Source of the DNA: an uncultured Lachnospiraceae bacterium
Lineage (GTDB): Bacteria; Bacillota; Clostridia; Lachnospirales; Lachnospiraceae
Direction: 5' to 3'
Length of the DNA: 64,000 bases
Assembly (NCBI GenBank): GCA_947628705.1
Contig: CANRAZ010000006.1
Span: 1-64,000 of the forward strand
The notes beneath the pieces were generated by a model. The model was not told the DNA's origin. It saw nothing but the letters and a program-made list of their open reading frames with translations, and made no database searches. Every line of letters starts with the position of its first letter. Position 1 is the first letter of the stretch. Positions 1 to 8,340 of the stretch are shown here, one piece after another. The position numbers were made by a program, and so were the translations under genes.

Positions 1-90
1 GAAGGTAATTTAAGATCAGAAAGAGGACTCATAAGGAAAAACAGGAAAAGTGCCAACGAGTACTTGACACAAACTGTGGAAGGGTATTGA

Positions 91-121
91 TTGACTTTTG
101 ACCGTTAATTGTATACAATTA
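91..121 (+). promoter_or_regulatory. Promoter with embedded GntR-type palindromic operator
   Basis: A -35 box TTGACT (91-96) and a -10 box TACAAT (114-119) are separated by exactly 17 bases. The perfect 16-base palindrome TAATTGTATACAATTA (106-121) covers the -10 box. Its core GTATAC fits the t.GTa.tAC.a consensus known for the FadR/FCD subfamily of GntR regulators, and the downstream gene is such a regulator, so negative autoregulation is inferred. Confidence 0.75.
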
Positions 122-153
122 GCTAGGATAAACTCTTGGAGGGGGAAACACGG

Positions 154-822
154 ATGAACGATGTCGGTGAGAACAAAAACGAAAAGTTTCCGCTTAGAGA
201 CAAGGTCTTTAACCGTTTAAGAGATGACATTCTGTCAGGAAAATATAAGGTGAATGAAGAACTAAAGGAAGTTGCTATCGGAAAAACTCTAGGGGTGAGC
301 AGGACACCCGTAAGGGAAGCGCTCAGACAGCTCGAACTTGAAGGACTGGTTACTATCATTCCAAACAAGGGAGCTTATGTTAAGGGAATTACCAAAGAGG
401 ATATTCACGATATTTTCGTTATCAGAACCTATCTTGAGGGCCTGTGTGCAAAATGGGCGTGCAGACATGCCGACGAGGAGGATTTAAACACGCTGGATGA
501 GATAATATGTCTTGCCGAGTTTAATGCCGCAAAGGAGCGTTATGAGCAGATGGCGGAGCTTGACTCAAAATTTCATCAGACCCTTTACAACGCCTGCGGA
601 AGCAAAATGCTGAGACACATACTCCGTGATTTTCACCAGTACGTTGAAAGCGTAAGGAAGCAGACGCTTTCTCGTTCTGAGAGGGCTTGCGCGGCGATAG
701 AAGAGCATAAGGCTATTTTAGAAGCCATAAAAAACAGGGATGAAGAGCTTGCTGAGAAGCTTTCATGCGAGCATATTAAGGCTACCATGGCAAATCTAAG
801 GACAAGAGGGCTTCTGGAGTAA
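154..822 (+). CDS. GntR family transcriptional regulator, FadR/FCD type
   Basis: This is a DNA-binding repressor or activator with an N-terminal winged helix (about residues 14-80, containing the typical GVSRTPVREALRQLELEGLV recognition segment) and a C-terminal all-helical FCD ligand domain (about 90-215). The FCD domain has the spaced Asp/His residues (in DSKFHQTLYNACGS and near EEHKAIL) that bind a metal in this family. An in-frame TTG lies at 136, but GGAGGGGG at 138-145 sits at the right distance for the ATG at 154, so 154 is taken as the start. The 222-residue length is normal. FCD regulators usually sense small organic acids. No catabolic operon follows directly, so the effector and the wider targets cannot be named. 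The promoter carries a matching palindromic operator. Confidence 0.9.
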   Translation: MNDVGENKNEKFPLRDKVFNRLRDDILSGKYKVNEELKEVAIGKTLGVSRTPVREALRQLELEGLVTIIPNKGAYVKGITKEDIHDIFVIRTYLEGLCAKWACRHADEEDLNTLDEIICLAEFNAAKERYEQMAELDSKFHQTLYNACGSKMLRHILRDFHQYVESVRKQTLSRSERACAAIEEHKAILEAIKNRDEELAEKLSCEHIKATMANLRTRGLLE

Positions 823-1095
823 TTTGAGGAATACCTGCGGAACATGCAAAAAAAATTGTCAGAATAAGCGTTGTCATTTTTTTGACACCTGTTAAAAATA
901 TTAGCGTAATGATAACCTTAATTTATCCTGATTTTCATGTTCTTTAATTCACTTATTCACACCGCAGGCCTTTTTTATAAATAAGACTAAAAAAGTCTGT
1001 TTTGGATATAATTAACAGTGAAAGGCGGGCTTGGAGCCTCCTTGCGGCAGGGAGCCGGTTTTTCAGAGAAAATTAATTTAAAGGAGCTGTTGATT

Positions 1096-1512
1096 ATGTT
1101 GATGCCAAGCATTTTTACCGGAGATTTATTTGACGATTTTTTCGAGCCACGTTATTATGCGCGTAATAACACCAATCTGATGAAAACAGATGTAAGGGAA
1201 ACGGAGCAGGGCTATGAACTTTATGTGGATTTGCCGGGAGTAAAAAAGGATGAGCTGAAAGCGGAACTAAAGAACGGATATTTAACTGTCAGCGCAACTA
1301 CAAATCAAAATAACGACCAGAAGGATGAAAACGGAAAGTATATACGCCGTGAAAGATACAGCGGAACATTCAGCCGCAATTTCTATGTCGGAGAAAATAT
1401 AACGCAGGATGAAATTAAAGCAAAATTTGAAAACGGAACATTGATACTGAATGTACCGAAAAAAGAGCAGAGTCAGGTCTCCGACGAAAGAAAGTATATT
1501 TCCATTGAATAA
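1096..1512 (+). CDS. Small heat shock protein, Hsp20/alpha-crystallin family
   Basis: This is an ATP-independent cytoplasmic holdase that binds unfolding proteins. The alpha-crystallin domain spans about residues 32-130 and shows DLPGVKKDELKAELKNGYL, and the conserved AKFENGTLILNVPK strand pair near the end. The C-terminal tail ends in YISIE, an I-x-I motif that docks on neighbouring subunits in oligomers. AAGGAG at 1081-1086 selects the ATG at 1096 over the GTG at 1018, giving 138 residues, typical of Hsp18/Hsp20. No CIRCE element was found upstream. A small inverted repeat AGACT-N5-AGTCT (984-998) sits just before a TATAAT at 1007-1012 and could be part of its promoter, but the -35 box is poor. 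Confidence 0.92.
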   Translation: MLMPSIFTGDLFDDFFEPRYYARNNTNLMKTDVRETEQGYELYVDLPGVKKDELKAELKNGYLTVSATTNQNNDQKDENGKYIRRERYSGTFSRNFYVGENITQDEIKAKFENGTLILNVPKKEQSQVSDERKYISIE

Positions 1513-1524
1513 AATGATACGGAT

Positions 1525-1553
1525 TTGTTAAAAAAATAATTTCTGAATATACT
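1525..1553 (+). promoter_or_regulatory. Candidate promoter for the response regulator leader
   Basis: TTGTTA (1525-1530) and TATACT (1548-1553) are separated by 17 bases. The promoter lies directly after the small heat shock gene and would give a leader of about 215 bases before the response regulator start, including the structured element at 1587-1695. Confidence 0.5.
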
Positions 1554-1586
1554 AAGGATATTACGTTTAATCGAATACTAAAATGA

Positions 1587-1695
1587 TTTATCTGCAGGAA
1601 AATACTGTGGTACTGTGAGTCCTGAGGCATGGCCGGTAATGACGGTCCGGAAGACAGGGCAGCAGATATCGCAGTATTTCTTTGCTTGCAATAAA
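1587..1695 (+). ncRNA. Unidentified structured leader RNA element
   Basis: Nested complementary segments can be paired by eye. The outer helix is 1587-1596 with 1687-1695 (nine pairs, one bulge). A 13-pair helix joins 1600-1612 with 1667-1679 (two G-U pairs). A six-pair helix joins 1619-1624 with 1655-1660. A terminal hairpin pairs 1631-1635 with 1643-1647 around a seven-base loop. There is no U tract after it, so it is not a simple terminator. It does not match a riboswitch class I can recognise. It may be a cis-regulatory element of the response regulator gene or a small RNA. Confidence 0.45.
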
Positions 1696-1774
1696 ATTTC
1701 TCCGGTGGCAAAACAGAATAATTTGTGTTAGAATTACCTGTAAATACTTTTTCTGTCAATCGGAGGGCGTAAGA

Positions 1775-2434
1775 TTGAAAACCATAGCTGTAATTGATGA
1801 TGATATACATATTGGAAACATGGTAGAAGAGGTGCTTGTAAAAGAAGGCTACAAAGTGATAAGGGCTTATTCCGGAACGGAGGCGGTTCTGCTTCTTTCC
1901 GTGAACAGTCCCGACCTTATTCTGCTTGATTTAATGCTGCCGGGACTGTCGGGTGAGGAAGTACTCTCGAAGATAAAAAAGATTCCGGTAATCGTTGTCA
2001 GCGCCAAGGCGGACGTGGACAGTAAGGTTGGTCTGCTTTTAGGAGGCGCCGCCGATTACATTACCAAGCCGTTTAATACTAAGGAGCTTCTGGCGCGCAT
2101 TGCCGCTAATCTTAGAAAGTTTGAAATGCAGGAAGAAAACAGGCTTTATGCCGGAAACCTTAAGCTGGATTTAAACACTCACGAGGCCTTTATTGCAGAC
2201 GAACAGCTTCATTTAACAAGAACAGAATTTGCGATCCTTAAAATACTTATGAAAAATCCTGCGCAGGTGATTCCAAAGTCAGTAATGCTTGACAGGATCT
2301 CAGAAGACACTCCGGATTGTACGGAAAGCTCCCTTAAGGTGCACATATATAATTTAAGGCAGAAGCTGCGTGACGCAGGCGGCAAGGAATATATTGAAGC
2401 AGTGTGGGGAATCGGATTTAAGCTTATCGTTTAA
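1775..2434 (+). CDS. Two-component response regulator, OmpR family
   Basis: The receiver domain (about residues 1-115) has the acidic DDD at 8-10, the phosphoacceptor Asp52 in LILLDLMLPG and Lys98 in the KPF motif. The C-terminal half is a winged-helix OmpR/PhoB DNA-binding domain ending in VWGIGFKL. The start is inferred to be TTG at 1775: GGAGGG (1762-1767) is correctly spaced for it, and the receiver domain begins immediately there (KTIAVIDDD). There is no ATG nearby. The gene heads a module with an ABC transporter and a histidine kinase, as in the bacitracin/lantibiotic sensing and resistance systems of Bacillota. Direct repeats of TTAAC upstream of the transporter are likely binding sites. 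Confidence 0.9.
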   Translation: MKTIAVIDDDIHIGNMVEEVLVKEGYKVIRAYSGTEAVLLLSVNSPDLILLDLMLPGLSGEEVLSKIKKIPVIVVSAKADVDSKVGLLLGGAADYITKPFNTKELLARIAANLRKFEMQEENRLYAGNLKLDLNTHEAFIADEQLHLTRTEFAILKILMKNPAQVIPKSVMLDRISEDTPDCTESSLKVHIYNLRQKLRDAGGKEYIEAVWGIGFKLIV

Positions 2435-2493
2435 TAAAACAGCGGCAATTATTATGAATTTTTTCAAGCCGGATTTATTGCAGGTTTTTTATT

Positions 2494-2553
2494 TTAACTT
2501 TTTTTTAACTGTTTCCTTTACTGCTTTCTTAACCGTATCGGTATAGAATACGG
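2494..2553 (+). promoter_or_regulatory. Candidate response-regulator binding repeats and promoter of the ABC genes
   Basis: TTAAC occurs at 2494-2498, 2505-2509 and 2529-2533. The first two start 11 bases apart, about one helical turn, as is usual for OmpR-type direct repeats. TAGAAT (2544-2549) could be the -10 box and there is no good -35 box, which fits an activated promoter. CCGTAT (2533-2538) and ATACGG (2548-2553) form an inverted repeat across it. Confidence 0.45.
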
Positions 2554-2593
2554 TAAAAAGCATGGGAAAACCGTGCAGTAAAGGAGAAAAAAT

Positions 2594-3508
2594 ATGGAGT
2601 ATATACTTACAACAAATTCTCTCGGGAAAAAATACAGACATTTTCATGCTCTTGACAATATTTCTCTACATGTGCCTAAAGGCTCAATATACGGTCTTGT
2701 AGGGAAGAACGGAGCAGGCAAGACGACATTGATCAGGGTGGTATGCGGCTTACAGGAGCCAAGTACAGGGGAATACTGCCTTTGTTCCGTGAAAAACACC
2801 GATGCAGGTATTTCAAAAGCAAGAAGAAGAGTGAGCGCACTTGTAGAAACTCCGGCGCTTTACCTTGATATGAACGCTTACGATAATCTCAAGCAGCAGT
2901 GCCTTATATTAGGCGTACCTTCCTTTGATGAGATACCCCAGATAATTAAATTTGTAGGTCTTGAGGGTGCGAAGAAGAAAACGGTCAGGAATTATTCACT
3001 TGGCATGAAGCAGAGGCTTGGAATCGCAATTGCAATGATTGGGAATCCTGATTTTATCTTGCTTGATGAGCCGATAAACGGTCTTGACCCTCAGGGAATC
3101 ATTGAAGTCCGGGAGCTTATATTGAAGCTGAACCGTGAAAGACAGGTTACGGTTCTTGTTTCAAGCCACATTTTAGATGAGCTCTCTAAAATTGCAACGC
3201 ACTACGGTTTTTTAAACGGAGGACATCTTGTTAAAGAGACAAGCGCCGAGGAAATTAATTTGGCATGCAGAAAATGCGCGGTTGTTACGGTAAGCGACGT
3301 CAAGGGATTGGCGCTTGTTTTGGACGAAATGAAAATTGAATATGAAGTCGTTTCTGACACCGAAGCCAAGATTTATGAGGAACCGAATATCACGACACTT
3401 GTTACCGGGCTTTTAAAGCACAACTGCGAACTGATTTCGTATCAGCAGAAGAATGAGAGCCTTGAGAATTACTTTATCAATCTGATAGGAGGTGTGCAAA
3501 ATGAGTAA
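2594..3508 (+). CDS. ABC transporter ATP-binding protein, BcrA/lantibiotic-immunity type
   Basis: This is the cytoplasmic ATPase of an ABC exporter. Walker A GKNGAGKT is at residues 37-44, the signature YSLGMKQRLGIA lies near 135-146, and Walker B FILLDEPINGLD is followed by the SSHIL switch histidine. About 85 residues follow the ATPase core, as in BcrA-like proteins that carry a C-terminal accessory domain. AAGGAG at 2581-2586 supports the ATG. The gene overlaps the start of its permease by eight bases, so the two are translationally coupled. Position between a response regulator and a histidine kinase suggests a role in peptide antibiotic efflux or sensing. The substrate is unknown. Confidence 0.9.
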   Translation: MEYILTTNSLGKKYRHFHALDNISLHVPKGSIYGLVGKNGAGKTTLIRVVCGLQEPSTGEYCLCSVKNTDAGISKARRRVSALVETPALYLDMNAYDNLKQQCLILGVPSFDEIPQIIKFVGLEGAKKKTVRNYSLGMKQRLGIAIAMIGNPDFILLDEPINGLDPQGIIEVRELILKLNRERQVTVLVSSHILDELSKIATHYGFLNGGHLVKETSAEEINLACRKCAVVTVSDVKGLALVLDEMKIEYEVVSDTEAKIYEEPNITTLVTGLLKHNCELISYQQKNESLENYFINLIGGVQNE

Positions 3509-4472
3509 TTTATTACACGCAGGCCTTCACAGATATCTTAAAAGCAAGCTGTTCTGGCTGGCAGTCGCAGTAACCGCCATATCCTCATATTTATGGGGAT
3601 ATTGGTGCAGAGAAGCGTATTTTGAGGATATGATCTATTTTGTTCAGTTCATGATTTTTGCGGTTTTGTTCAGCCTTGAAGTCGGAAGAGAGTTTGACGA
3701 GGGCGTATTTCGCAACAAGATTGTGGGCGGACACTCTAAGAGCAGAATTTATATATCGGAAATGATTCTTGCAGCTGAGGCAACATGCTTGATGTTTTTT
3801 ATCAGCTCGGTCGTTTTTGCGGTTTTAAATCCGCATGTCATATCTATAATTCCGGCAGAAATCATAATAAAAGTATATATAAATTCTTTAACCGCGAATA
3901 TAATCTGTTCGGTAATGATTGTTGCCATTAGCTGTATTCTGCAGAGAAGAATAATCGCGGTTACTGTCTGCTCGCTGCTGTTATGCCTATGTCTATACTC
4001 GCTTAGCGGCTCTGTTTATTGGCTCACGGAGCCTAGGTTCTATGAAGTGGATGCCGAAAGCGTTTACGATAATCTTGGAGAGAACGGCACATTAAGCGAT
4101 GCCGCTATAGAAGACCTGCATTCTTTTGATGATGGAACCGTTATAAAAAAACTTGAAAACGGCAACTATCTTGTTGAAAGTCCGCTTTATCGCAATAAAT
4201 TATATACGGCTTTTGAATATTGTAACGGCTATTTAAATCCGTTTTCCAATATGGTAATGAACTGCGATATGCTGTATACCTGCTTCGGGGATAGCATATT
4301 GTCCGAATATCAGCAGGATGGAAATACTTATTATGAGACGTTAAAGCCGTATTATGAAAGCGACGCCATGAAAGAAAATTTATTAAATAAACGACTGCTT
4401 GCCGCGCCGTTTTTAATTGTGGCATATTCCGGAATCGGGCTTGCGGTTTATAAAAGACGGAATTTTAGATAG
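3501..4472 (+). CDS. ABC-2 type permease partner
   Basis: This is an integral membrane protein of about 323 residues with five to six hydrophobic segments in the first 175 residues (for example FWLAVAVTAISSYLWGY and MIYFVQFMIFAVLFSLEVG). A hydrophilic, probably external loop of about 120 residues follows, then a last segment AAPFLIVAYSGIGLAVY before a basic KRRNFR tail. AGGAGG (3488-3492 region) selects the ATG at 3501 instead of the GTG at 3492. Overlap with the ATPase gene and the shared module indicate that they form one transporter. The long loop before the final helix may be the sensing or substrate-binding part, but no named domain is recognisable. Confidence 0.8.
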   Translation: MSNLLHAGLHRYLKSKLFWLAVAVTAISSYLWGYWCREAYFEDMIYFVQFMIFAVLFSLEVGREFDEGVFRNKIVGGHSKSRIYISEMILAAEATCLMFFISSVVFAVLNPHVISIIPAEIIIKVYINSLTANIICSVMIVAISCILQRRIIAVTVCSLLLCLCLYSLSGSVYWLTEPRFYEVDAESVYDNLGENGTLSDAAIEDLHSFDDGTVIKKLENGNYLVESPLYRNKLYTAFEYCNGYLNPFSNMVMNCDMLYTCFGDSILSEYQQDGNTYYETLKPYYESDAMKENLLNKRLLAAPFLIVAYSGIGLAVYKRRNFR

Positions 4473-4514
4473 AGAGCCCAAAATGGAAAACTGTAAATGG
4501 AAGGGGAGCCTCAA

Positions 4515-5429
4515 ATGGAACTGCTGCTTATGCTTGCTGTGACCATACTGCTTTTTATTGTGTGTTGTCTGCTTATTAAGGTTGTTATGCTTAGAAAAGC
4601 CTGCGTTGACATTGCGGATTCTTTTGTAAAACATATTGAAACGGAGACGAATACGCTGATTGATGTCCCGACAAGGGATAAAAAAGCCGTATATCTGGCA
4701 AATACTGTAAATGTACAGTTGAAAAAACTGATGCAGCAGAGGCGGAAATATCAGGACGGTGACAGGGAACTGAAAGAAGCTGTTACTGCGATATCGCATG
4801 ACCTAAGGACTCCTCTTACGGCAATATTCGGCTATCTTAATCTTCTTGAAGAGGAGGAAAAATCAGATAATGCCGCAAGATATATTTCATACATCAACGA
4901 GAGGACGCAGGCGCTTAAGCAGCTTACGGAGGAACTTTTCCGCTTCTCAGTCATAATGGCAACAGATGATGAAATGACAATGGAAGAGGTGGACTTAAAC
5001 GGAGCATTGGAAGAAAGCGTTGCTTCCTTTTATGCTTCGCTTATAGAGAAAAAAATAACTCCGGTCATAAGATTACCTGAAAAAAGAGTTTTGTGCAGCG
5101 CAAATAAAGACGCACTGTCAAGAGTTTTCGGGAACATTATAAACAATGCTTTGAAATACAGTGACGGCGACCTTGAAATTGTTCTGGAAGAAAACGGAAC
5201 CGTCACTTTTTCAAATGCCGCCTCCGGACTTGACGAGGTTTTGGTTGGAAAGCTTTTTGACCGTTTTTTCACGGTTGAGGCGGCAAGGAGTTCAACGGGA
5301 TTGGGACTGACGATTGCAAAGACGCTTGTTGAACAGATGGGAGGAGAGATAGATGCGGCGTATGGCAAAGGAAGGTTAAGCATACGCATCAAATTTAATG
5401 CTGAACAGGGCGGCGGATATGTACATTGA
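4515..5429 (+). CDS. Sensor histidine kinase, small intramembrane-sensing type
   Basis: A single N-terminal hydrophobic stretch (about residues 1-26, LLLMLAVTILLFIVCCLLI) is followed by a short linker, a HisKA domain with the phospho-accepting His95 in AISHDLRTPLTAIFGYL, and a HATPase domain with the N box NIINNALKYSD and the G box TGLGLTIAKTLVEQMGG. There is no extracellular sensor domain, so the stimulus is probably perceived through the adjacent transporter, as in other ABC-coupled kinases. AAGGGGAG at 4501-4508 points to the ATG at 4515 rather than 4497. The gene closes the regulator-transporter-kinase module and is followed by a terminator. Confidence 0.9.
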   Translation: MELLLMLAVTILLFIVCCLLIKVVMLRKACVDIADSFVKHIETETNTLIDVPTRDKKAVYLANTVNVQLKKLMQQRRKYQDGDRELKEAVTAISHDLRTPLTAIFGYLNLLEEEEKSDNAARYISYINERTQALKQLTEELFRFSVIMATDDEMTMEEVDLNGALEESVASFYASLIEKKITPVIRLPEKRVLCSANKDALSRVFGNIINNALKYSDGDLEIVLEENGTVTFSNAASGLDEVLVGKLFDRFFTVEAARSSTGLGLTIAKTLVEQMGGEIDAAYGKGRLSIRIKFNAEQGGGYVH

Positions 5430-5433
5430 TTTA

Positions 5434-5469
5434 GCGAGGCTGCAGTTTGCAGTCCGCTTCTGATTTTTT
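5434..5469 (+). terminator. Rho-independent terminator after the two-component/ABC module
   Basis: A hairpin pairs 5434-5444 with 5448-5457 (loop GTT, one bulged A at 5437) and is followed within a few bases by a run of seven T (5464-5470). Confidence 0.6.
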
Positions 5470-5568
5470 TGCGGAATACCTTGCTTTTGCACATGCTGTT
5501 TACATTAGACGGTATCAGGCGTTATGTGCTTTTGCGACAGCTTTTTGTTAATCCGTGCGAGCGGCGTG

Positions 5569-7485
5569 TTAGGAGTTTTGGCTTAGCTTATCCCATTCCT
5601 CCATTACCTCAAGCAGCCGCAGGTTAAGAGAGTCCTGTTCTTCCGTAAGCTTGGAAAGCTCATAGGCATTTGTCGCAATAGCGGGATTAAGCAGTTCTTT
5701 ATCAATTTCGGATATCCTGTTTTCCAGTCTTTCAATTTCATCTTCGCATTTCTTTATTGAGGCGGCTTGCTTTCTTTTAGCTGCCTCAATTTCTTTTTGT
5801 CTTGCCCAGTCAAGCTTGTTTTCAGAGATTTTTTTGCTTTCATGGGTTTCGGTGAGGTTTTTAAAGACGGCTGCCTCTACGGTGTCCTTTTTGGAAAGGT
5901 AATAATCGTAATCGCCGTCATATGGCACAAACCTGTTATGTGTCAGCTCAAGAACAGCGGTAGCGGTCTTGTTTATGAAATATCTGTCATGGGAAACATA
6001 AAGAACCGTTCCCTCATAGGAATTAATCGCTTCCTCAAGGATCTCCTTACTGTCGATATCAAGATGATTGGTCGGTTCGTCAAGCATGAGGAAGTTTGAA
6101 TCCGAAAGAATAAGCTTTGCAAGCGAAACGCGTCCCTTTTCACCGCCGCTAAGGTCTTTTATAAGCTTAAACACATCATCGCCCGTAAAGAGAAAGGCGG
6201 CAAGAGTGTTTCGTATCGCCGTGTTGTCCATGTCAGGGTAAGCATCATGTATTTCATCAAAAACGGTTTTATCAGGGTCAAGCATCTGCTGCTCCTGATC
6301 GTAGTAACCTGCATAAACCTTTGCGCCGAAGCTGAAGCTTCCGGAATCGGCAGGAGTCATGCCTCTCAGGATTTTCAGGAGAGTGGTTTTGCCTGTTCCG
6401 TTCGCTCCGATTATTGCAACCTTCTGACCGCGTTTGATAAGGTAGGAAAAATCCTCAAAAAGCAGGCTGCTTCCATACGATTTTGAAAGATTTTTTACGG
6501 TAAGGACGTCGTTTCCGCTCATAACGACCGGAACAAGCTTAAAATTCATTTTTGCAGCGTCACCGGAGGGCTTATCAAGCCTTTCGATTTTATCAAGCAT
6601 TTTTTCACGGCTCTCGGCACGCTTGACGGATTTTTCCCTGTTAAATGATTTAAGCTTTGCAATTACCTCTTCCTGATGCCTGATTTCTTCCTGCTGTTTA
6701 TAGTAAGCGTTGAGCTCAGCCTTGCGGATAATAGCTTTTTTCTCCGCATATGAATCGTAATTGCCGGGATAAACGCGGCAGCAGGCATTTTCGATTTCTA
6801 TGATTTTAGTGGCGACCCTGTTTATAAAATATCTGTCATGGGCGATTATAAAAACCGCGCCGCTGTAATTTGACAAAAAGCCTTCAAGCCAGCCGATAGA
6901 CGGCAGATCAAGGTGATTGGTCGGCTCATCAAGAAGGATAATGTCAGGCTTTGAGACTAAAAGCTTGGCAAGAGCCACTCTTGTTTTCTGTCCTCCGGAG
7001 AGATGGGAAACCTGCTTGCTGAAATCGTCTTCACAGAAGCCAAGGCCTTTAAGAACGCCTGTAATTTCGCTTTTTACCGCGTAACCGTTAGCACGCTCAT
7101 AAAGGTGGCTTGCATCGGTATATTCCTTCATAAGAGCTTTAAGAGCCTCTTCATCTGCAAACTGCATTTTTTTCTCAAGCTCACGCATTTTATTTTCGAG
7201 AGAGAGCACGTCCTCCTTTGTTGTCATCAGCTCGTCATAAATGCTTTTTTCTGCGGAAAAATCCTGATGCTGCGCAAGATAACCGATTTTAGCATCCTTG
7301 GCAAGCGTTACTTCGCCGCTGTCAGGGCTCAGTTCTCCTGCAATTATTTTAAAAAGCGTGGATTTGCCTGCGCCGTTTATGCCGATAAGGGCTGCTTTTT
7401 CATTGTTTTCTATGTGAAAAGATATGTTTTTAAGTATTTCTTCAATACCGAAGCTTTTGCTTACCTGTGAAACCTGAAGTATCAT
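5569..7485 (-). CDS. ABC-F family ATPase, YdiF-like
   Basis: This is a soluble protein with two tandem ABC domains and no membrane segments, which places it in the ABC-F class of ribosome-associated translation factors. The first Walker A GINGAGKST is at residues 35-43, with LSGGQKTR and LLDEPTNHLD; the second has GANGTGKTT, LSGGEKGR and MLDEPTNHLD. The charged linker between the domains and a C-terminal coiled coil of about 90 residues match the 638-residue YdiF/YfmR type rather than the shorter YkpA type. The ATG at 7485, preceded by GGAG, is preferred to an upstream in-frame start at 7524 because the family begins MILQVSQ-like. ABC-F proteins resolve stalled ribosomes, and some protect against antibiotics. 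Resistance is not demonstrable here. Confidence 0.9.
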   Translation of the reverse strand: MILQVSQVSKSFGIEEILKNISFHIENNEKAALIGINGAGKSTLFKIIAGELSPDSGEVTLAKDAKIGYLAQHQDFSAEKSIYDELMTTKEDVLSLENKMRELEKKMQFADEEALKALMKEYTDASHLYERANGYAVKSEITGVLKGLGFCEDDFSKQVSHLSGGQKTRVALAKLLVSKPDIILLDEPTNHLDLPSIGWLEGFLSNYSGAVFIIAHDRYFINRVATKIIEIENACCRVYPGNYDSYAEKKAIIRKAELNAYYKQQEEIRHQEEVIAKLKSFNREKSVKRAESREKMLDKIERLDKPSGDAAKMNFKLVPVVMSGNDVLTVKNLSKSYGSSLLFEDFSYLIKRGQKVAIIGANGTGKTTLLKILRGMTPADSGSFSFGAKVYAGYYDQEQQMLDPDKTVFDEIHDAYPDMDNTAIRNTLAAFLFTGDDVFKLIKDLSGGEKGRVSLAKLILSDSNFLMLDEPTNHLDIDSKEILEEAINSYEGTVLYVSHDRYFINKTATAVLELTHNRFVPYDGDYDYYLSKKDTVEAAVFKNLTETHESKKISENKLDWARQKEIEAAKRKQAASIKKCEDEIERLENRISEIDKELLNPAIATNAYELSKLTEEQDSLNLRLLEVMEEWDKLSQNS

Positions 7486-7609
7486 AATGTCTCCGTTTCG
7501 TTTTTTGGGGTATTGGAATTGCATTGATCCTAAATTACAAAACCGATATCTGCTTTATAACACGAAAAAAAAATATTGTCAATGCCCGACAGGCAGGGGT
7601 TAAATTAGT

Positions 7610-7687
7610 TTATTGAAAGAAAAACAATAAATAATTATTGAAAAACGATAAAAATATATTGACATTCATCAAATGAGCTGTTATACT
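7610..7687 (+). promoter_or_regulatory. Strong promoter with twin upstream inverted repeats
   Basis: TTGACA (7659-7664), 17 bases, and TATACT (7682-7687) form an almost ideal core promoter. Just upstream lie two related inverted repeats, TTATTG-N9-CAATAA (7610-7630) and TTATTG-N5-CGATAA (7635-7651). They are plausible operators for the Xre regulator encoded second in the operon. Confidence 0.65.
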
Positions 7688-7737
7688 GCATACCAATAAA
7701 TAAAACCGGTGCGTCGGCGCGCAGAAAGAAGGAAAAA

Positions 7738-8244
7738 ATGCAGAACAGCGGCAAACAAAGTGAAAAGAAGGCTACGGAGCAGGAAATTAAGGACAAGGAA
7801 AAAAGACTTGCTTTATTGACGAAGTACATTCTGGACTTTATGTTTTTTGCAGGAATTATTGTAACGGCTACCCTGCCTGTCAGCTTAAAACTGATTGGAA
7901 AATACCTTTATCCGAAAGTATCAAGCCATTACGAGGAAGCGGTTATAATTTATTTTGTTCTTGGAGTATCAGCCTGCATACTGCTTAGAGAGCTTCGTAA
8001 GATTTTCGGAACGGTGCTTGAGGAAAATTGCTTTGTCAGAGAAAATGTTGCCAGCCTTAAAAAGATGGGGAAATGGAGTTTTTTTATTGCGCTTGTATCA
8101 CTTGTAAGATGTATTGCATATATGACTGTTACGATGGCAGTAATCGTCCTTGTGTTTATTATTGCAGGCTTATTCAGCAGAGTGCTTTCCTATGTTTTTG
8201 AACAGGCGGTCAGCTATAAGGAAGAAAACGACCTTACCGTTTGA
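7738..8244 (+). CDS. DUF2975 family membrane protein
   Basis: The protein has 168 residues with a basic, charged N-terminus (about 1-30) and four hydrophobic segments (around 31-50, 66-85, 112-130 and 134-155). This size, topology and pairing with a short Xre regulator match the DUF2975 (YoaS-like) family, whose biochemical role is unknown. AAGGAA precedes the ATG at 7738. The gene leads an operon with the Xre gene and a DUF4173 membrane protein. The DUF2975/Xre partnership is widespread in Bacillota and suggests that the membrane protein modulates the regulator, but that is inference. Confidence 0.75.
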   Translation: MQNSGKQSEKKATEQEIKDKEKRLALLTKYILDFMFFAGIIVTATLPVSLKLIGKYLYPKVSSHYEEAVIIYFVLGVSACILLRELRKIFGTVLEENCFVRENVASLKKMGKWSFFIALVSLVRCIAYMTVTMAVIVLVFIIAGLFSRVLSYVFEQAVSYKEENDLTV

Positions 8245-8340
8245 CCCTTTGTACGGCGTAAAGTAAAAAATAACGGATTAATTTTTATCCGTGTTAAACG
8301 GATTTTATAAAATAACAGAAACAAAAAACGGAGAAAATAA

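Noticed and set aside
1587..1695. Signal recognition particle RNA or a known riboswitch
   Set aside because: A GGTCCGGAAG stretch recalls the SRP tetraloop region, but the surrounding helices and the order of conserved bases do not match. Cobalamin, guanidine, THF and c-di-GMP layouts do not fit either.
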